From the NCBI GenBank assembly GCA_029953615.1, contig CP124529.1, positions 3,410,501 to 3,474,500 on the forward strand: a DNA stretch of 64,000 nucleotides. Direction: 5' to 3'. Shown piece by piece: positions 13,833-27,686 of this stretch. Each line of letters opens with the position of its first letter. Positions within the stretch are counted from its first letter, which is position 1. This stretch comes from Pseudomonas putida. GTDB lineage: Bacteria; Pseudomonadota; Gammaproteobacteria; Pseudomonadales; Pseudomonadaceae. Both the position numbers and the translations under genes were made by a program. Below the pieces are notes generated by a model. That model did not search any database. It was not told the origin of the DNA and saw only the letters and a list, made by a program, of their open reading frames with translations.

Positions 13833-14198
13833 TTACTCGGAACGCTTGATCAACCGCTCGATCCGCGCATCCAGCCGGCGCTTGATCTCGTTCTCGATGT
13901 GCGGGGTAAAGTCGTTGATAACGTCCTGCATGATCATCTGCGCCGCCGCGCGCAGCTCGCTTTCCAGGTGCAGCAGGGTGTCCTGGCGGCGGGTCTGCGG
14001 GTCGTCTTCGGGCTCGGGCTCAACCGGTTCGGCCACAGGCACAGGGTTGCCGGGCGCTTCTTCCAGCAGCAACGGGATCTGCTCCACCGTCTCGGTCAGC
14101 AGCGGTGGTTGCAGGTCGGCGTCGCCAAGCAGCTGGCGGATCGACTCGAGGTCATCGAGCAGATGGGTGGAGTCGGGCAGGGGGGAGGGCTTGTCCAT
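13833..14198 (-). CDS. Small acidic protein of unknown function, holC-linked
   Basis: A 121-residue protein not assigned to a family. It is acidic with a proline- and glutamate-rich middle (PEPEDDPQTRRQ) and ends in an amphipathic basic helix (NEIKRRLDARIERLIKRSE); DDLESIRQLL near the N-terminus may also be helical. No signal peptide or membrane segment is seen. A TTG at 14207 is in frame and would overlap the holC stop; the ATG at 14198 was preferred. Its tight position after holC and before valS suggests co-expression with both. Function unknown. Confidence 0.7.
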   Translation of the reverse strand: MDKPSPLPDSTHLLDDLESIRQLLGDADLQPPLLTETVEQIPLLLEEAPGNPVPVAEPVEPEPEDDPQTRRQDTLLHLESELRAAAQMIMQDVINDFTPHIENEIKRRLDARIERLIKRSE

Positions 14199-14203
14199 CG
14201 TCG

Positions 14204-14635
14204 TCAAAGTCGCTGTAAGCGGTGGTCTTGCAGAGCATAGCCCTGTTCACGGTAGAAACGGAATCGGTCACGGGCCGATTGGCGGATGCCAGGCTCCTCA
14301 ACGACGATTTCGGCCACCCGCTCGAACTGGCCGACAAAGCCCGGTACGCCGGCGCCCAGGTTGATCAGCAGGTCGTGGTGATTGCCTGCACTGTCGGCCG
14401 CCAGGCCCAATGCCACGCTGGCGTCGGCATGCACCTCCGCGAGATCGTGGGGCACGAAGGCCTCGCCCTTGAAGCGCCACAGGCGTTGGTCCAGCTCATC
14501 GCGCTGCTCGGCGTCCTGGCAATGCAGGTAGACCCGGTGGCCGAGGCGCCAGGCCTTTTCGCACAGCTTGCAGGCGAAATCGAGCCGCGCCGACAGCGAG
14601 TCGGTGGGCAGGATGTAGAAATCGACTTTGCTCAT
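14204..14635 (-). CDS. holC: DNA polymerase III subunit chi
   Basis: Chi subunit of the clamp-loader complex, which contacts single-strand-binding protein. The 143-residue sequence begins MSKVDFYILPTDSLSARLDFACKLCEKAWRLGHRVYLHC and contains WRFKGEAFVPH, both characteristic of HolC. The ATG at 14635 starts at the conserved point; an upstream in-frame ATG at 14680 would add a non-conserved tail and nearly reach pepA. The cluster pepA-holC-small gene-valS (minus strand) is conserved in gamma-proteobacteria in similar form. Confidence 0.93.
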   Translation of the reverse strand: MSKVDFYILPTDSLSARLDFACKLCEKAWRLGHRVYLHCQDAEQRDELDQRLWRFKGEAFVPHDLAEVHADASVALGLAADSAGNHHDLLINLGAGVPGFVGQFERVAEIVVEEPGIRQSARDRFRFYREQGYALQDHRLQRL

Positions 14636-14684
14636 GGTGGTATCGCCGGCCGGTGGCGTGCGGGGCGCCACCGGCTTCACGGCG

Positions 14685-16319
<1,635 letters not shown>

Positions 16320-16333
16320 TCATGCGCGGCGAA

Positions 16334-16362
16334 GTGACAGGGGCGGTCAATCACAGGATAAT
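16334..16362 (+). promoter_or_regulatory. Candidate sigma-70 promoter for lptFG
   Basis: GTGACA (16334-16339) and GATAAT (16357-16362) are separated by exactly 17 bases, a plausible -35/-10 pair about 120 bases upstream of the lptF start. The 301-base pepA/lptF gap also holds a GGTTCGCC-TTT-GGCGAACC hairpin at 16381-16399, just inside the predicted lptF leader. Confidence 0.5.
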
Positions 16363-16380
16363 GCGCGCACTTTACATGGA

Positions 16381-16399
16381 GGTTCGCCTTTGGCGAACC
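16381..16399 (+). other. Hairpin in lptF leader
   Basis: Perfect 8-bp stem GGTTCGCC / GGCGAACC with a TTT loop, followed by no T-run. It lies between the candidate promoter and the lptF start, so it would be in the 5' untranslated region. Role unknown. Confidence 0.5.
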
Positions 16400-16479
16400 G
16401 GCATTGGTCTTGGCTGTACTAAGTCATTGTCTGGCGCCACTGATTGGCAGTCCGCCCTGACAACCCAGGAGTGTCTGGT

Positions 16480-17595
16480 TTGATCGTCTTTCGTTATCTG
16501 TCCCGCGAGGTCCTGGTGACCTTGAGCGCCGTCAGCGCCGTGCTGCTGGTGATCATCATGAGTGGGCGCTTCATCAAGTACCTGGCCCAGGCTGCCCAGG
16601 GCGTGCTCGACCCGAGCGTGCTGTTCCTGATCATGGGCTTCCGCCTGCCGGGCTTCCTGCAGCTGATTCTGCCTCTGGGGCTGTTCCTCGGCATTCTGCT
16701 GGCGTACGGGCGCCTGTACCTGGAAAGCGAGATGACCGTGCTGTCGGCCACCGGCATGAGCCAGCAACGCCTGCTGGGCCTGACCATGGCCCCCGCCGCG
16801 CTGGTCGCCCTGCTGGTGGCCTGGCTGAGCCTCAGCCTGGCGCCGCTGGGCGTGGCCCAGGTGCAGCAGATCATCAGCCAGCAGGATGCCCTGACCGAGT
16901 TCGATACCCTGGTGCCAGGCCGCTTCCAGACCCTGCGCGACGGTTCGCGGGTGACGTACACCGAAGAGCTGTCGGACGACCGCATCAACCTGGCCGGCGT
17001 GTTCATCTCCGAGAAACGCTTCAACCAGGACAAGACCAAGGACCGTGCGCCGTCGGTGCTGGTTGCTGAAAAAGGCCACCAGGAAATTCAGGCTGACGGC
17101 AACCGCTACCTGGTACTGGAAAACGGCTACCGTTACGACGGCAACCCGGGCCAGGCCGACTACCGCGCCATCAAGTACGACACTTACGGCGTGCTGCTGC
17201 CCAAGCCGGAGGTCAGCGAGGAAGTGACCGAACGCGAGGCCGTCCCCACCTCCGAGCTGATCGGCAAAAAGGGCCTGCGTGAGCGCGCCGAGCTGCAATG
17301 GCGGCTGTCGCTGCCGATCCTGGTGTTCGTCGTCACCCTGCTGGCGGTACCGCTGTCGCGGGTCAACCCGCGCCAGGGCCGCTTCCTCAAGCTGCTGCCG
17401 GCAATTCTTCTGTACATGGCCTACCTGACAATGCTGATTTCCGTACGTGGCGCCCTCGAGAAGGGCAAACTGCCGATCGCCCTGGGCATGTGGTGGGTCC
17501 ACGGCCTGTTCCTCCTGATCGGCCTGGGCCTGATGTACTGGGAACCGCTGCGCCTCAAGCGCGCCGCCCGTCGTGCGGAGGTGGCCCATGGGTAA
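16480..17595 (+). CDS. lptF: LPS export ABC transporter permease LptF
   Basis: Inner-membrane permease that, with LptG and the ATPase LptB, extracts lipopolysaccharide and passes it to LptC/A. About 371 residues with three transmembrane helices at each end and a periplasmic beta-jellyroll between (residues about 120-260). The YjgP/YjgQ-family start IVFRYLSREVL is evident. The start is assigned to TTG at 16480 because AGGAG ends 10 bases upstream; TTG at 16444 and GTG at 16471 are in frame but worse placed. It overlaps lptG by 8 bases. Confidence 0.94.
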   Translation: MIVFRYLSREVLVTLSAVSAVLLVIIMSGRFIKYLAQAAQGVLDPSVLFLIMGFRLPGFLQLILPLGLFLGILLAYGRLYLESEMTVLSATGMSQQRLLGLTMAPAALVALLVAWLSLSLAPLGVAQVQQIISQQDALTEFDTLVPGRFQTLRDGSRVTYTEELSDDRINLAGVFISEKRFNQDKTKDRAPSVLVAEKGHQEIQADGNRYLVLENGYRYDGNPGQADYRAIKYDTYGVLLPKPEVSEEVTEREAVPTSELIGKKGLRERAELQWRLSLPILVFVVTLLAVPLSRVNPRQGRFLKLLPAILLYMAYLTMLISVRGALEKGKLPIALGMWWVHGLFLLIGLGLMYWEPLRLKRAARRAEVAHG

Positions 17596-18649
17596 GCTCG
17601 ACCGTTACATCGGCCAGAGCGTGCTGCTGGCCATTCTCGCCGTACTGGGGATCATCCTTGGCCTGGCCTCGCTGTTCGCCTTCATTGATGAAATGAGCGA
17701 CCTCAGCGATACCTACACGGTGATGGAGGCGGGCAACTTCGTTTTGCTCACCGCCCCACGGCGCCTCTACGAAATGCTGCCGATGGCCGCCCTGATCGGT
17801 TGCCTGATCGGCCTGGGCAGCCTGGCCAGCAGCAGCGAACTGACCATCATGCGCGCCGCCGGAGTGTCCATCGGCCGCATCGTCTGGGCGGTGATGAAGC
17901 CGATGCTGGTGCTGATGCTGGTCGGCCTGCTGATCGGTGAATACGTGGCACCGGTGACCGAGAACAAGGCCCAGGCCGACCGTTCCCTGGCACAGGGCGG
18001 TGGTGATGCGCAAAGCTCCAAGCGCGGCATGTGGCACCGCCAGGGCGAGGAGTTCGTGCACATCAACGCCGTGCAGCCCAACGGCCTGCTGCTGGGGGTG
18101 ACCCGCTACCGCTTCGACAGCGAGCGCAAGATCGTCACCTCGAGCTTTGCCCGCCGAGCGCAGTACCAGGATGACCATTGGCTGCTCGCCGACGTGCGCA
18201 CCACCTTCTTCCGTGGCGACCACACCGAAGTGGTGAACACGCCGCAAGAGCGCTGGGATGTTTCGCTCACGCCGCAACTGCTCAATACCGTGATCCTGGC
18301 GCCGGAGTCGCTGTCCATCACCGGGCTGTGGGACTACATCCACTACCTGTCAGACCAGGGGCTGAACAATGCCCGTTACTGGCTGGCGTTCTGGACCAAG
18401 GTGTTGCAGCCGATGGTGACCGCGGCGCTGGTGCTGATGGCGATTTCCTTCATCTTCGGCCCGCTGCGTTCGGTGACCCTGGGCCAGCGCGTATTCACCG
18501 GTGTGCTGGTGGGCTTCGTGTTCCGCATCGCCCAGGACCTGCTGGGGCCGTCGAGCCAGGTGTTCGGCTTCCCGCCGCTGTTGGCGGTGGTGATTCCGGC
18601 AGGCATCTGTGCGCTGGCCGGTGTGTGGTTGTTGCGCCGGGCCGGTTGA
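17588..18649 (+). CDS. lptG: LPS export ABC transporter permease LptG
   Basis: Partner permease of LptF in the LptB2FG complex. The 353-residue protein begins MGKLDRYIGQSVLLAIL and shows the same 3+3 transmembrane plan with a periplasmic jellyroll in the middle. The ATG lies inside the last codons of lptF (8-base overlap), the usual sign of translational coupling of the two subunits. A clear terminator follows 16 bases after the stop. Confidence 0.95.
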   Translation: MGKLDRYIGQSVLLAILAVLGIILGLASLFAFIDEMSDLSDTYTVMEAGNFVLLTAPRRLYEMLPMAALIGCLIGLGSLASSSELTIMRAAGVSIGRIVWAVMKPMLVLMLVGLLIGEYVAPVTENKAQADRSLAQGGGDAQSSKRGMWHRQGEEFVHINAVQPNGLLLGVTRYRFDSERKIVTSSFARRAQYQDDHWLLADVRTTFFRGDHTEVVNTPQERWDVSLTPQLLNTVILAPESLSITGLWDYIHYLSDQGLNNARYWLAFWTKVLQPMVTAALVLMAISFIFGPLRSVTLGQRVFTGVLVGFVFRIAQDLLGPSSQVFGFPPLLAVVIPAGICALAGVWLLRRAG

Positions 18650-18665
18650 TGGCCTGAGCTGCAAA

Positions 18666-18692
18666 AAAAGCCGACCTCAGGGTCGGCTTTTT
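18666..18692 (+). terminator. Terminator of lptFG
   Basis: AAAAGCCGACC (18666-18676) pairs with GGTCGGCTTTT (18681-18691) around a TCAG loop, with T tracts on both outer sides. Confidence 0.92.
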
Positions 18693-18710
18693 GCTGGCAT
18701 CTGTGTTGGC

Positions 18711-18806
18711 TTCTTCGCGGGCTTGCCCGCTTCCACAGGTTCATCACAGGTCCCCAGGCTTGTGAGGTTCCTGTGGGAGCGGGCGAGCCCGCGAAGAGGC
18801 GGGAGC
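18711..18806. repeat. Inverted REP pair
   Basis: CTTCTTCGCGGGCTTGCCCG (with CTTCCACAGG, one base off the common CTCCCACAGG) and the inverse CCTGTGGGAGCGGGCGAGCC...GAAGAGG. It lies between the convergent lptG and RDD genes. Confidence 0.82.
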
Positions 18807-18825
18807 AGGCAATACAGGTCTCAGC

Positions 18826-19314
18826 TCATTTCTTCTGCTTCGGCACCCGCACCAGTTGGCTTTCCGAATAAATGTCATGCCAGCCGCGTTTGCGCTTGTC
18901 GATCAGCACCCAGAGGAACCCCAGCCCCAGGCACAGCCACGACGCGATCGACACCACAAAGCGCAACAGTGCCTGCCACAGGCTGATAGCCGTGCCGTCT
19001 GCGTTCTGTACCCGCACGCCCCACACCTGCATGCCCAGGGTCTGCCCGCCATGGATCCAGAACTTGGCAAAGAAGCCGAACAAGGCGAACAGAAGCACCG
19101 TCGACAGCAGCGGGTCGCCGTCCAGCGCGCCAGCTTCGGTCAGCTCACGCATGCGAGCTTCGCCGATGATCGCCATCTGGATCATCTTGTAGGCACCGGC
19201 GGTCACGATAAGCAGCGCCGTGCACAGCAGGAAGTCGTAGAACATCGCCGCCAGGCGCCGGCCCAGGCCGACCGGCGGAAAATCACCCTGGGGTGTGAGC
19301 AGAGGCTTGGACAT
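18826..19314 (-). CDS. RDD-family membrane protein
   Basis: A 162-residue inner-membrane protein of the RDD family (PF06271 type). It has the GLGRRLAAMFYDFLLC N-terminal helix that carries the Arg-x-x-Asp feature in family members, then hydrophobic helices around residues 25-50, 70-90 and 115-145, and GQTLGMQVWGVRV. Family members have been linked to ion or small-molecule transport, but no function can be given here. It stands alone on the minus strand, downstream of the csp terminator. Confidence 0.8.
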   Translation of the reverse strand: MSKPLLTPQGDFPPVGLGRRLAAMFYDFLLCTALLIVTAGAYKMIQMAIIGEARMRELTEAGALDGDPLLSTVLLFALFGFFAKFWIHGGQTLGMQVWGVRVQNADGTAISLWQALLRFVVSIASWLCLGLGFLWVLIDKRKRGWHDIYSESQLVRVPKQKK

Positions 19315-19358
19315 GCAGAACGGCTCCAGAAGACGAAGCCGCTATTCTACGGGCAAAA

Positions 19359-19387
19359 AAAAGCCCCTGCACTTGGCAGGGGCTTTT
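19359..19387 (-). terminator. Terminator of the cold-shock gene
   Basis: AAAAGCCCCTGC (19359-19370) pairs perfectly with GCAGGGGCTTTT (19376-19387). On the minus strand it follows the csp stop by 18 bases and is extended by a run of A (T in the transcript) at 19355-19362. Confidence 0.93.
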
Positions 19388-19405
19388 CTCGAAGTCGGGT
19401 TCGGC

Positions 19406-19618
19406 TCAGCCGGCGACCTGAACTTTGTCAGCCTGCATGCCTTTCTGGCCCTGGACTGCTTCGAAGGTGACCTTCTGGCCTTCTTTCAGGCTCTTGAAGC
19501 CGTTACCTTCGATAGCGCGGAAGTGCACGAACAGATCCGGACCGCTTTCTGGAGTGATGAAGCCGTAACCTTTTTCGTCATTGAACCACTTGACGGTACC
19601 GTTCTGACGCTCAGCCAT
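19406..19618 (-). CDS. Cold-shock-domain protein (CspA family)
   Basis: A 70-residue single cold-shock domain: [36 protein letters not shown]. The two RNA-binding motifs are KGYGFI and LFVHF. Such proteins bind single-stranded RNA/DNA and melt RNA structure. The ATG at 19618 is chosen; the in-frame extension to 19678 runs through a T-rich leader and is not conserved. The long gap upstream fits a structured 5' untranslated region. It is a monocistronic unit ending in a strong terminator. Confidence 0.94.
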   Translation of the reverse strand: MAERQNGTVKWFNDEKGYGFITPESGPDLFVHFRAIEGNGFKSLKEGQKVTFEAVQGQKGMQADKVQVAG

Positions 19619-19918
19619 TGTCTTATTTCCTATGAAGCTTGAATTTTGATGACAGTTTCTTTTGCAATAAACATGCAAAAGATTACTGGGCTGGGTTGCA
19701 GGAAAGTAAGAGACGTCAAACGGGTTGTAGCAGATTGCGGCTACTGGCCCAGGTCACGAACTGTTGCGACCCATGCAAACACAGTGCAGTGACTCTACGC
19801 CAACTCCCGAGCGAAAAACAAGCCCTTGGTCGTATGGAAAACCAGCCGTTTGCCGGTAACCGACAAAATTGTCGGAAACGGCATGGCGCCTGGCCTGGCG
19901 CCATGTTCAAAAGTTATT
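19619..19918 (-). promoter_or_regulatory. Leader/promoter region of the cold-shock gene, with palindromes
   Basis: About 300 bases with no gene. It holds CTTTTGCA (19659-19666) / TGCAAAAG (19674-19681), an 8-bp inverted repeat close to the csp start that may be part of its leader; CCGACAA-AA-TTGTCGG at 19860-19875; and CATGGCGCC-TGGCCT-GGCGCCATG at 19882-19905. TTGACG on the minus strand (19719-19714) could be a -35 element but no convincing -10 follows. Confidence 0.45.
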
Positions 19919-19953
19919 GGGCAGGTTCGAAATCGAATATGTCGAACCTGCCC
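19919..19953 (-). terminator. Probable terminator of the gcv operon
   Basis: A perfect 12-bp stem GGGCAGGTTCGA (19919-19930) / TCGAACCTGCCC (19942-19953) lies 20 bases past the gcvT stop. On the minus strand it is followed by AATAACTTTT, an imperfect T-tract, so termination is likely but not certain. Confidence 0.7.
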
Positions 19954-19973
19954 GCAACCTTCACAAAGCGGCT

Positions 19974-21095
19974 TCAGCCCCGGTAGTAACGTTGTGCCAC
20001 GAAAGGCATTTTGCTGACTTTCAAGGCAACCTTCTTGCCTCGCACCACGGCGAACAGTGGGGTGTCGATTGCAGCATGTTCACTATCGATATAACCCATT
20101 GCTACAGGTGCACCGAGTGTCGGGCCAAAACCGCCGCTGCACACTTTGCCTACGGGTTTATCGTTTGCATCGACAATATCCGCGCCTTCACGCACTGGCG
20201 TACGCTCCTGCGGCAAAAGACCCACACGTTTGCGCGCCACGCCATTGCGCTGCTGGGCGAAGATGGCTTCGGCGCCCGGGAAACCGGCGGCACGTGTGCC
20301 ATCGGCACGGCGCACCTTGGAAATGGCCCACAGCAGGCTGGCTTCGACCGGCGTGGTCTCGGTATTCATGTCATGGCCATACAGGCACAGGCCGGCTTCC
20401 AGGCGCAGCGAGTCGCGCGCACCCAGGCCGATCGGCTGTACTTCGGGCTCGGCCAGCAGGCGGCGGGCGAGCGCTTCGGCAGCCTGTGCCGGTACCGAAA
20501 TTTCGTAGCCGTCTTCGCCGGTGTAGCCCGAGCGGCTGACGAAGCAGTCTTCACCCAGCAGTTTCACCCGGCGGAACTGCATGAAGGTCATGTGGGCCAC
20601 TTCCGGGGCCAGGCGCTCCAGTACCTTGACCGCTGCCGGGCCTTGCAGGGCGAGCAGGGCACGCTGCTCGAACAGTGGCTGAATCTCGCAAAGGTTGCCG
20701 ATGTGCGCTTGCAGGTGGGCCAGGTCCTGGTCCTTGCAGGCGGCGTTGACCACCAGGAACAGCGTGTCGTCGCCCAGGTTGGCGACCATCAGGTCGTCGA
20801 GGATGCCGCCTTGCTCATTGGTGAACATGGCATAGCGCTGCATGCCCACCGGCAGGTCGATGATATCCACCGGCACCAGGCTTTCCAGGGCTTTGGCGGC
20901 ATCGCTGCCGCGCAAGGTGATCTGGCCCATGTGCGAGACATCGAACAGGCCGGCCTGCTCGCGGGTGTGCAGGTGTTCCTTGAGCACGCCCAGCGGGTAC
21001 TGCACGGGCATGTCATAGCCGGCGAACGGCACCATGCGCGCACCCAGTTCCAGGTGCAGGGCGTGCAGTGGGGTCTTGAGCAGTGTTTCGGACAT
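19974..21095 (-). CDS. gcvT: Aminomethyltransferase GcvT (T protein)
   Basis: T protein of the glycine cleavage system. It takes the aminomethyl group from lipoylated H protein, forming methylene-tetrahydrofolate and ammonia. 373 residues; the N-terminal folate-binding part contains GARMVPFAGYDMPVQY, SHMGQ and the conserved catalytic Asp region near NAACKDQDLAHL. It is the last gene of the minus-strand operon gcvH-gcvP-sdaA-gcvT, 27 bases after sdaA, followed by a hairpin terminator. Confidence 0.96.
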   Translation of the reverse strand: MSETLLKTPLHALHLELGARMVPFAGYDMPVQYPLGVLKEHLHTREQAGLFDVSHMGQITLRGSDAAKALESLVPVDIIDLPVGMQRYAMFTNEQGGILDDLMVANLGDDTLFLVVNAACKDQDLAHLQAHIGNLCEIQPLFEQRALLALQGPAAVKVLERLAPEVAHMTFMQFRRVKLLGEDCFVSRSGYTGEDGYEISVPAQAAEALARRLLAEPEVQPIGLGARDSLRLEAGLCLYGHDMNTETTPVEASLLWAISKVRRADGTRAAGFPGAEAIFAQQRNGVARKRVGLLPQERTPVREGADIVDANDKPVGKVCSGGFGPTLGAPVAMGYIDSEHAAIDTPLFAVVRGKKVALKVSKMPFVAQRYYRG

Positions 21096-21122
21096 CGGTG
21101 ACTCCTTGCTGTTGTTGTCGGG

Positions 21123-22499
<1,377 letters not shown>

Positions 22500-22540
22500 T
22501 GCTCGTTCCCTCCAGAAGGTAAAGGCGAGTGCTGCGCACT

Positions 22541-22626
22541 CGATCGCCGGCAAGCCAGCTCCCACAGGTACTGCACCAGTCTTGGGTGCGGTGAGGCCCC
22601 TGTGGGAGCTGGCTTGCCGGCGATGA
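22541..22626. repeat. Intercistronic REP pair between gcvP and sdaA
   Basis: TCGCCGGCAAGCCAGCTCCC and its complement flank a 37-base spacer, inside the operon between gcvP (stop at 22642) and sdaA (start at 22499). As an intra-operon stem-loop it may protect upstream mRNA or reduce downstream expression. Confidence 0.85.
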
Positions 22627-22641
22627 GGCCAGAGAGTCGGG

Positions 22642-25498
<2,857 letters not shown>

Positions 25499-25509
25499 GG
25501 CAGAGTTCC

Positions 25510-25893
25510 TCAGGCGTCGTCGTTGGCTTTGATCAGGCGGTCGTAGGCGTCCTGGTCGAGCAGGGCGGCCACGGCGCTGGCATCGGCGGGCATGAAGCGG
25601 AAGAACCAGCCTTCGCCCATCGGGTCTTCGTTGACCAGTTCCGGGCTGTCTTCGAGCTGGTCGTTGATCTGCACCACCTCGCCAGTCAGGGGCATGTACA
25701 CACCGCTGGCGGCCTTGACCGACTCGACGGTGGAGGCTTCGCTGCCTTTCTCATACTGCTGCAACTCTGGCAGTTGCACGAAAACCACATCGCCAAGGGC
25801 GTTCTGGGCGTAGGCGGTGATGCCCACGGTGACGCTGCCATCGGCTTCGACGCGCAGCCATTCGTGATCTTCAGTGAAACGCAACTCGCTCAT
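25510..25893 (-). CDS. gcvH: Glycine cleavage system H protein
   Basis: Lipoyl carrier that shuttles the aminomethyl group between GcvP, GcvT and the lipoamide dehydrogenase. 127 residues with the lipoylation site Lys60 in [16 protein letters not shown], and the family start [15 protein letters not shown] ribosome-binding site precedes the ATG. It is the first gene of the operon; a sigma-54-type promoter lies about 70-80 bases upstream. Confidence 0.97.
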   Translation of the reverse strand: MSELRFTEDHEWLRVEADGSVTVGITAYAQNALGDVVFVQLPELQQYEKGSEASTVESVKAASGVYMPLTGEVVQINDQLEDSPELVNEDPMGEGWFFRFMPADASAVAALLDQDAYDRLIKANDDA

Positions 25894-25959
25894 GGGGAAT
25901 CCTCGGGAAGCAGGGCGTTAGGCGCGGTGGCTCCGCGCTCTTGGGGTTGGGATTCCCTT

Positions 25960-25975
25960 AGCAAAAATGCGGCCA
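25960..25975 (-). promoter_or_regulatory. Sigma-54 promoter of the gcv operon
   Basis: On the minus strand the sequence reads TGGCCGCATTTTTGCT: GG of the -24 element and GC of the -12 element are exactly 10 bases apart, matching the invariant GG-N10-GC rule and close to TGGCAC-N5-TTGC. Transcription would start near 25950, leaving a leader of about 55 bases before gcvH. A sigma-54 activator with a TyrR-like architecture is encoded about 4 kb away. Confidence 0.75.
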
Positions 25976-25986
25976 ATCGGATAAAA

Positions 25987-26016
25987 GTGTTTTAAATCAA
26001 TCAGTTAGGTGTTTTA
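25987..26016. promoter_or_regulatory. Direct repeats GTGTTTTA upstream of the sigma-54 promoter
   Basis: GTGTTTTA occurs at 25987-25994 and again at 26009-26016, 22 bases (about two helical turns) apart and 10-40 bases upstream of the -24 element. They may be binding half-sites for an activator, or chance in an AT-rich stretch. Confidence 0.35.
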
Positions 26017-26130
26017 GTGCCTGCCTGCCATGATCACTGCGGAATGAAAACGCTACAGGCTATGGCGACGGGAAAAGAGTTTGGCGATCAAACCCTTGTA
26101 CAGCCCTCGCCAAAGTGGTTTGTAGCGAAT

Positions 26131-26147
26131 TCATTACAGTGTAATGA
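26131..26147. promoter_or_regulatory. Near-perfect 17-bp palindrome, candidate enhancer site for gcvH
   Basis: TCATTACAGTGTAATGA has 8-bp perfectly inverted arms around one central base. It lies about 160 bases upstream of the sigma-54 promoter, a typical enhancer distance, and about 85 bases past the 3' end of trkH. No T-run follows, so it is not a terminator. It is the only strong dyad in the 338-base gcvH-trkH gap. Confidence 0.5.
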
Positions 26148-26231
26148 AATGGATACGGTGACGGGCTGCCCTTTGGCTGGGGGCAGAAACTGTCGCCCAA
26201 AATGGGCCTTGCAGGTGCGTGAACGTTCTGC

Positions 26232-27686
26232 CTAGAAGCGCCAGAAAGCGGGGGCAACGAGTACCAGCACGGTAAGGATTTCGAGCCGGCCCAGTAACAT
26301 CCCGATCGTAAGCAACCACTTCGCTGCATCGGGCAGCGAGGCAAAATTGCCGGCCGGTCCGATCAGGTTGCCCAAGCCGGGTCCAACGTTGCATACGGCA
26401 GTGGCTGCACCACTCAAAGCAGTGGTCCAGTCGAGCCCAATCAGGGACAGCAGCAGGGCAATTACCGCGATGGTGATGAAGAAGAAGAACGAGAACGTCA
26501 GCAGCGAACGCACGATGTCTTCGTCGATGGGATGGCCATTGTACTTTTTCGAGATCGTTGCACGTGGGTGGATCAACTGCTTCAAGCTGCTGACGAGCAA
26601 CGATGCGGCCACCTGAAAGCGGAAGATTTTCAGGCCCCCGGATGTTGACCCTGAGCATCCCCCGACAAACGTCAAATAGAAGAACAACAGAACGGCAAAG
26701 CTGCCCCACAGCGTGTAGTCACCGACTGCAATCCCCGTCGTAGTGACCACCGAGGTGACATTGACCGCCACGATCCTTAAAGCATCCCACCAAGGCAAGT
26801 CGCTATGCCAGCAGAGCCAGCTACCTACCGTGATCGATACGAAGGCCAGAAAGCCGAGGAACCCGCGAACTTGCTGATCCTTGATCAACGCCCGGCGATG
26901 GCCGCGCAATGTTGCCACATACAAGGTGAAGGGCAGGCCGCCGAGAATCATGATGACGACTGCCACCCAATGCACTGCTGGCTGTGTCCAGTGCCCGAGC
27001 GATGCATCGGAAGTGGAGAAGCCACCGGTCGAGATCAGCGACATCGAATGATTGATGGCTTCGAACGGGGTCATCCCGGCGATCCATAGCGCGAGCGTGC
27101 CGACTGCGGTGAGCCCCAGGTATACCGCGAGAATCATCTTTGCCGCGACATGCGAACGTGGTGTCACTTTGTCCGACCAGTCCGAGGATTCGGTCTGAAA
27201 CAGGCGCATGCCACCGACACGCAACAGCGGCAGAATCGCGACGGCCATGCCAATAAAGCCGATTCCTCCGAGCCAGTGCAGCATGGAGCGCCAGATCAAC
27301 AGCCCAGGAGAGGCGCTGTCGAGGCCTGTCAGTACCGTGGAACCGGTCGTGGTGATGCCTGACATGGTTTCGAAGAATGCATCCGTGTAGCTGATGTGTC
27401 GAATCAGCACCATAGGCAAGGCGGCGAACGCGCAAACGACGACCCAGCTCGCTGTGGTCAGGAAATACATGTCCCTGGCGCGGATCTGCGGCGCTTCAGG
27501 TACGCCACGGGCTACCAATGCCAGGCCTGCGCACAGCGCGATCAGGCTCGACCAGAGAAATGCCCCGAGATCGTCGCTACGGTCGTGCAGGATCAACGTG
27601 GCCATGGGTACGACCATGCTGAGGGACAATGTAATCAGGAAGACACCGATGATGAAGGCAATGAAATGCCGCGCGGGGATAGGCAT
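26232..27686 (-). CDS. trkH: TrkH-family potassium uptake protein
   Basis: Inner-membrane K+ translocating subunit that works with TrkA. 484 residues with four M1-P-M2 repeats; each pore loop keeps its filter glycine: TTTGSTVL, STGGFSTSD, TTTGIAVG and CNVGPGLGN. The sequence covers the full family length. Its codon use is a little less GC-rich than its neighbours. It is monocistronic between the gcv operon and a decayed regulator gene. Confidence 0.93.
   Translation of the reverse strand: MPIPARHFIAFIIGVFLITLSLSMVVPMATLILHDRSDDLGAFLWSSLIALCAGLALVARGVPEAPQIRARDMYFLTTASWVVVCAFAALPMVLIRHISYTDAFFETMSGITTTGSTVLTGLDSASPGLLIWRSMLHWLGGIGFIGMAVAILPLLRVGGMRLFQTESSDWSDKVTPRSHVAAKMILAVYLGLTAVGTLALWIAGMTPFEAINHSMSLISTGGFSTSDASLGHWTQPAVHWVAVVIMILGGLPFTLYVATLRGHRRALIKDQQVRGFLGFLAFVSITVGSWLCWHSDLPWWDALRIVAVNVTSVVTTTGIAVGDYTLWGSFAVLLFFYLTFVGGCSGSTSGGLKIFRFQVAASLLVSSLKQLIHPRATISKKYNGHPIDEDIVRSLLTFSFFFFITIAVIALLLSLIGLDWTTALSGAATAVCNVGPGLGNLIGPAGNFASLPDAAKWLLTIGMLLGRLEILTVLVLVAPAFWRF

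Noticed and set aside
25894..26231. Glycine riboswitch before gcvH
   Set aside because: No tandem aptamer-like conserved cores were recognisable, and the predicted leader from the sigma-54 start is only about 55 bases.
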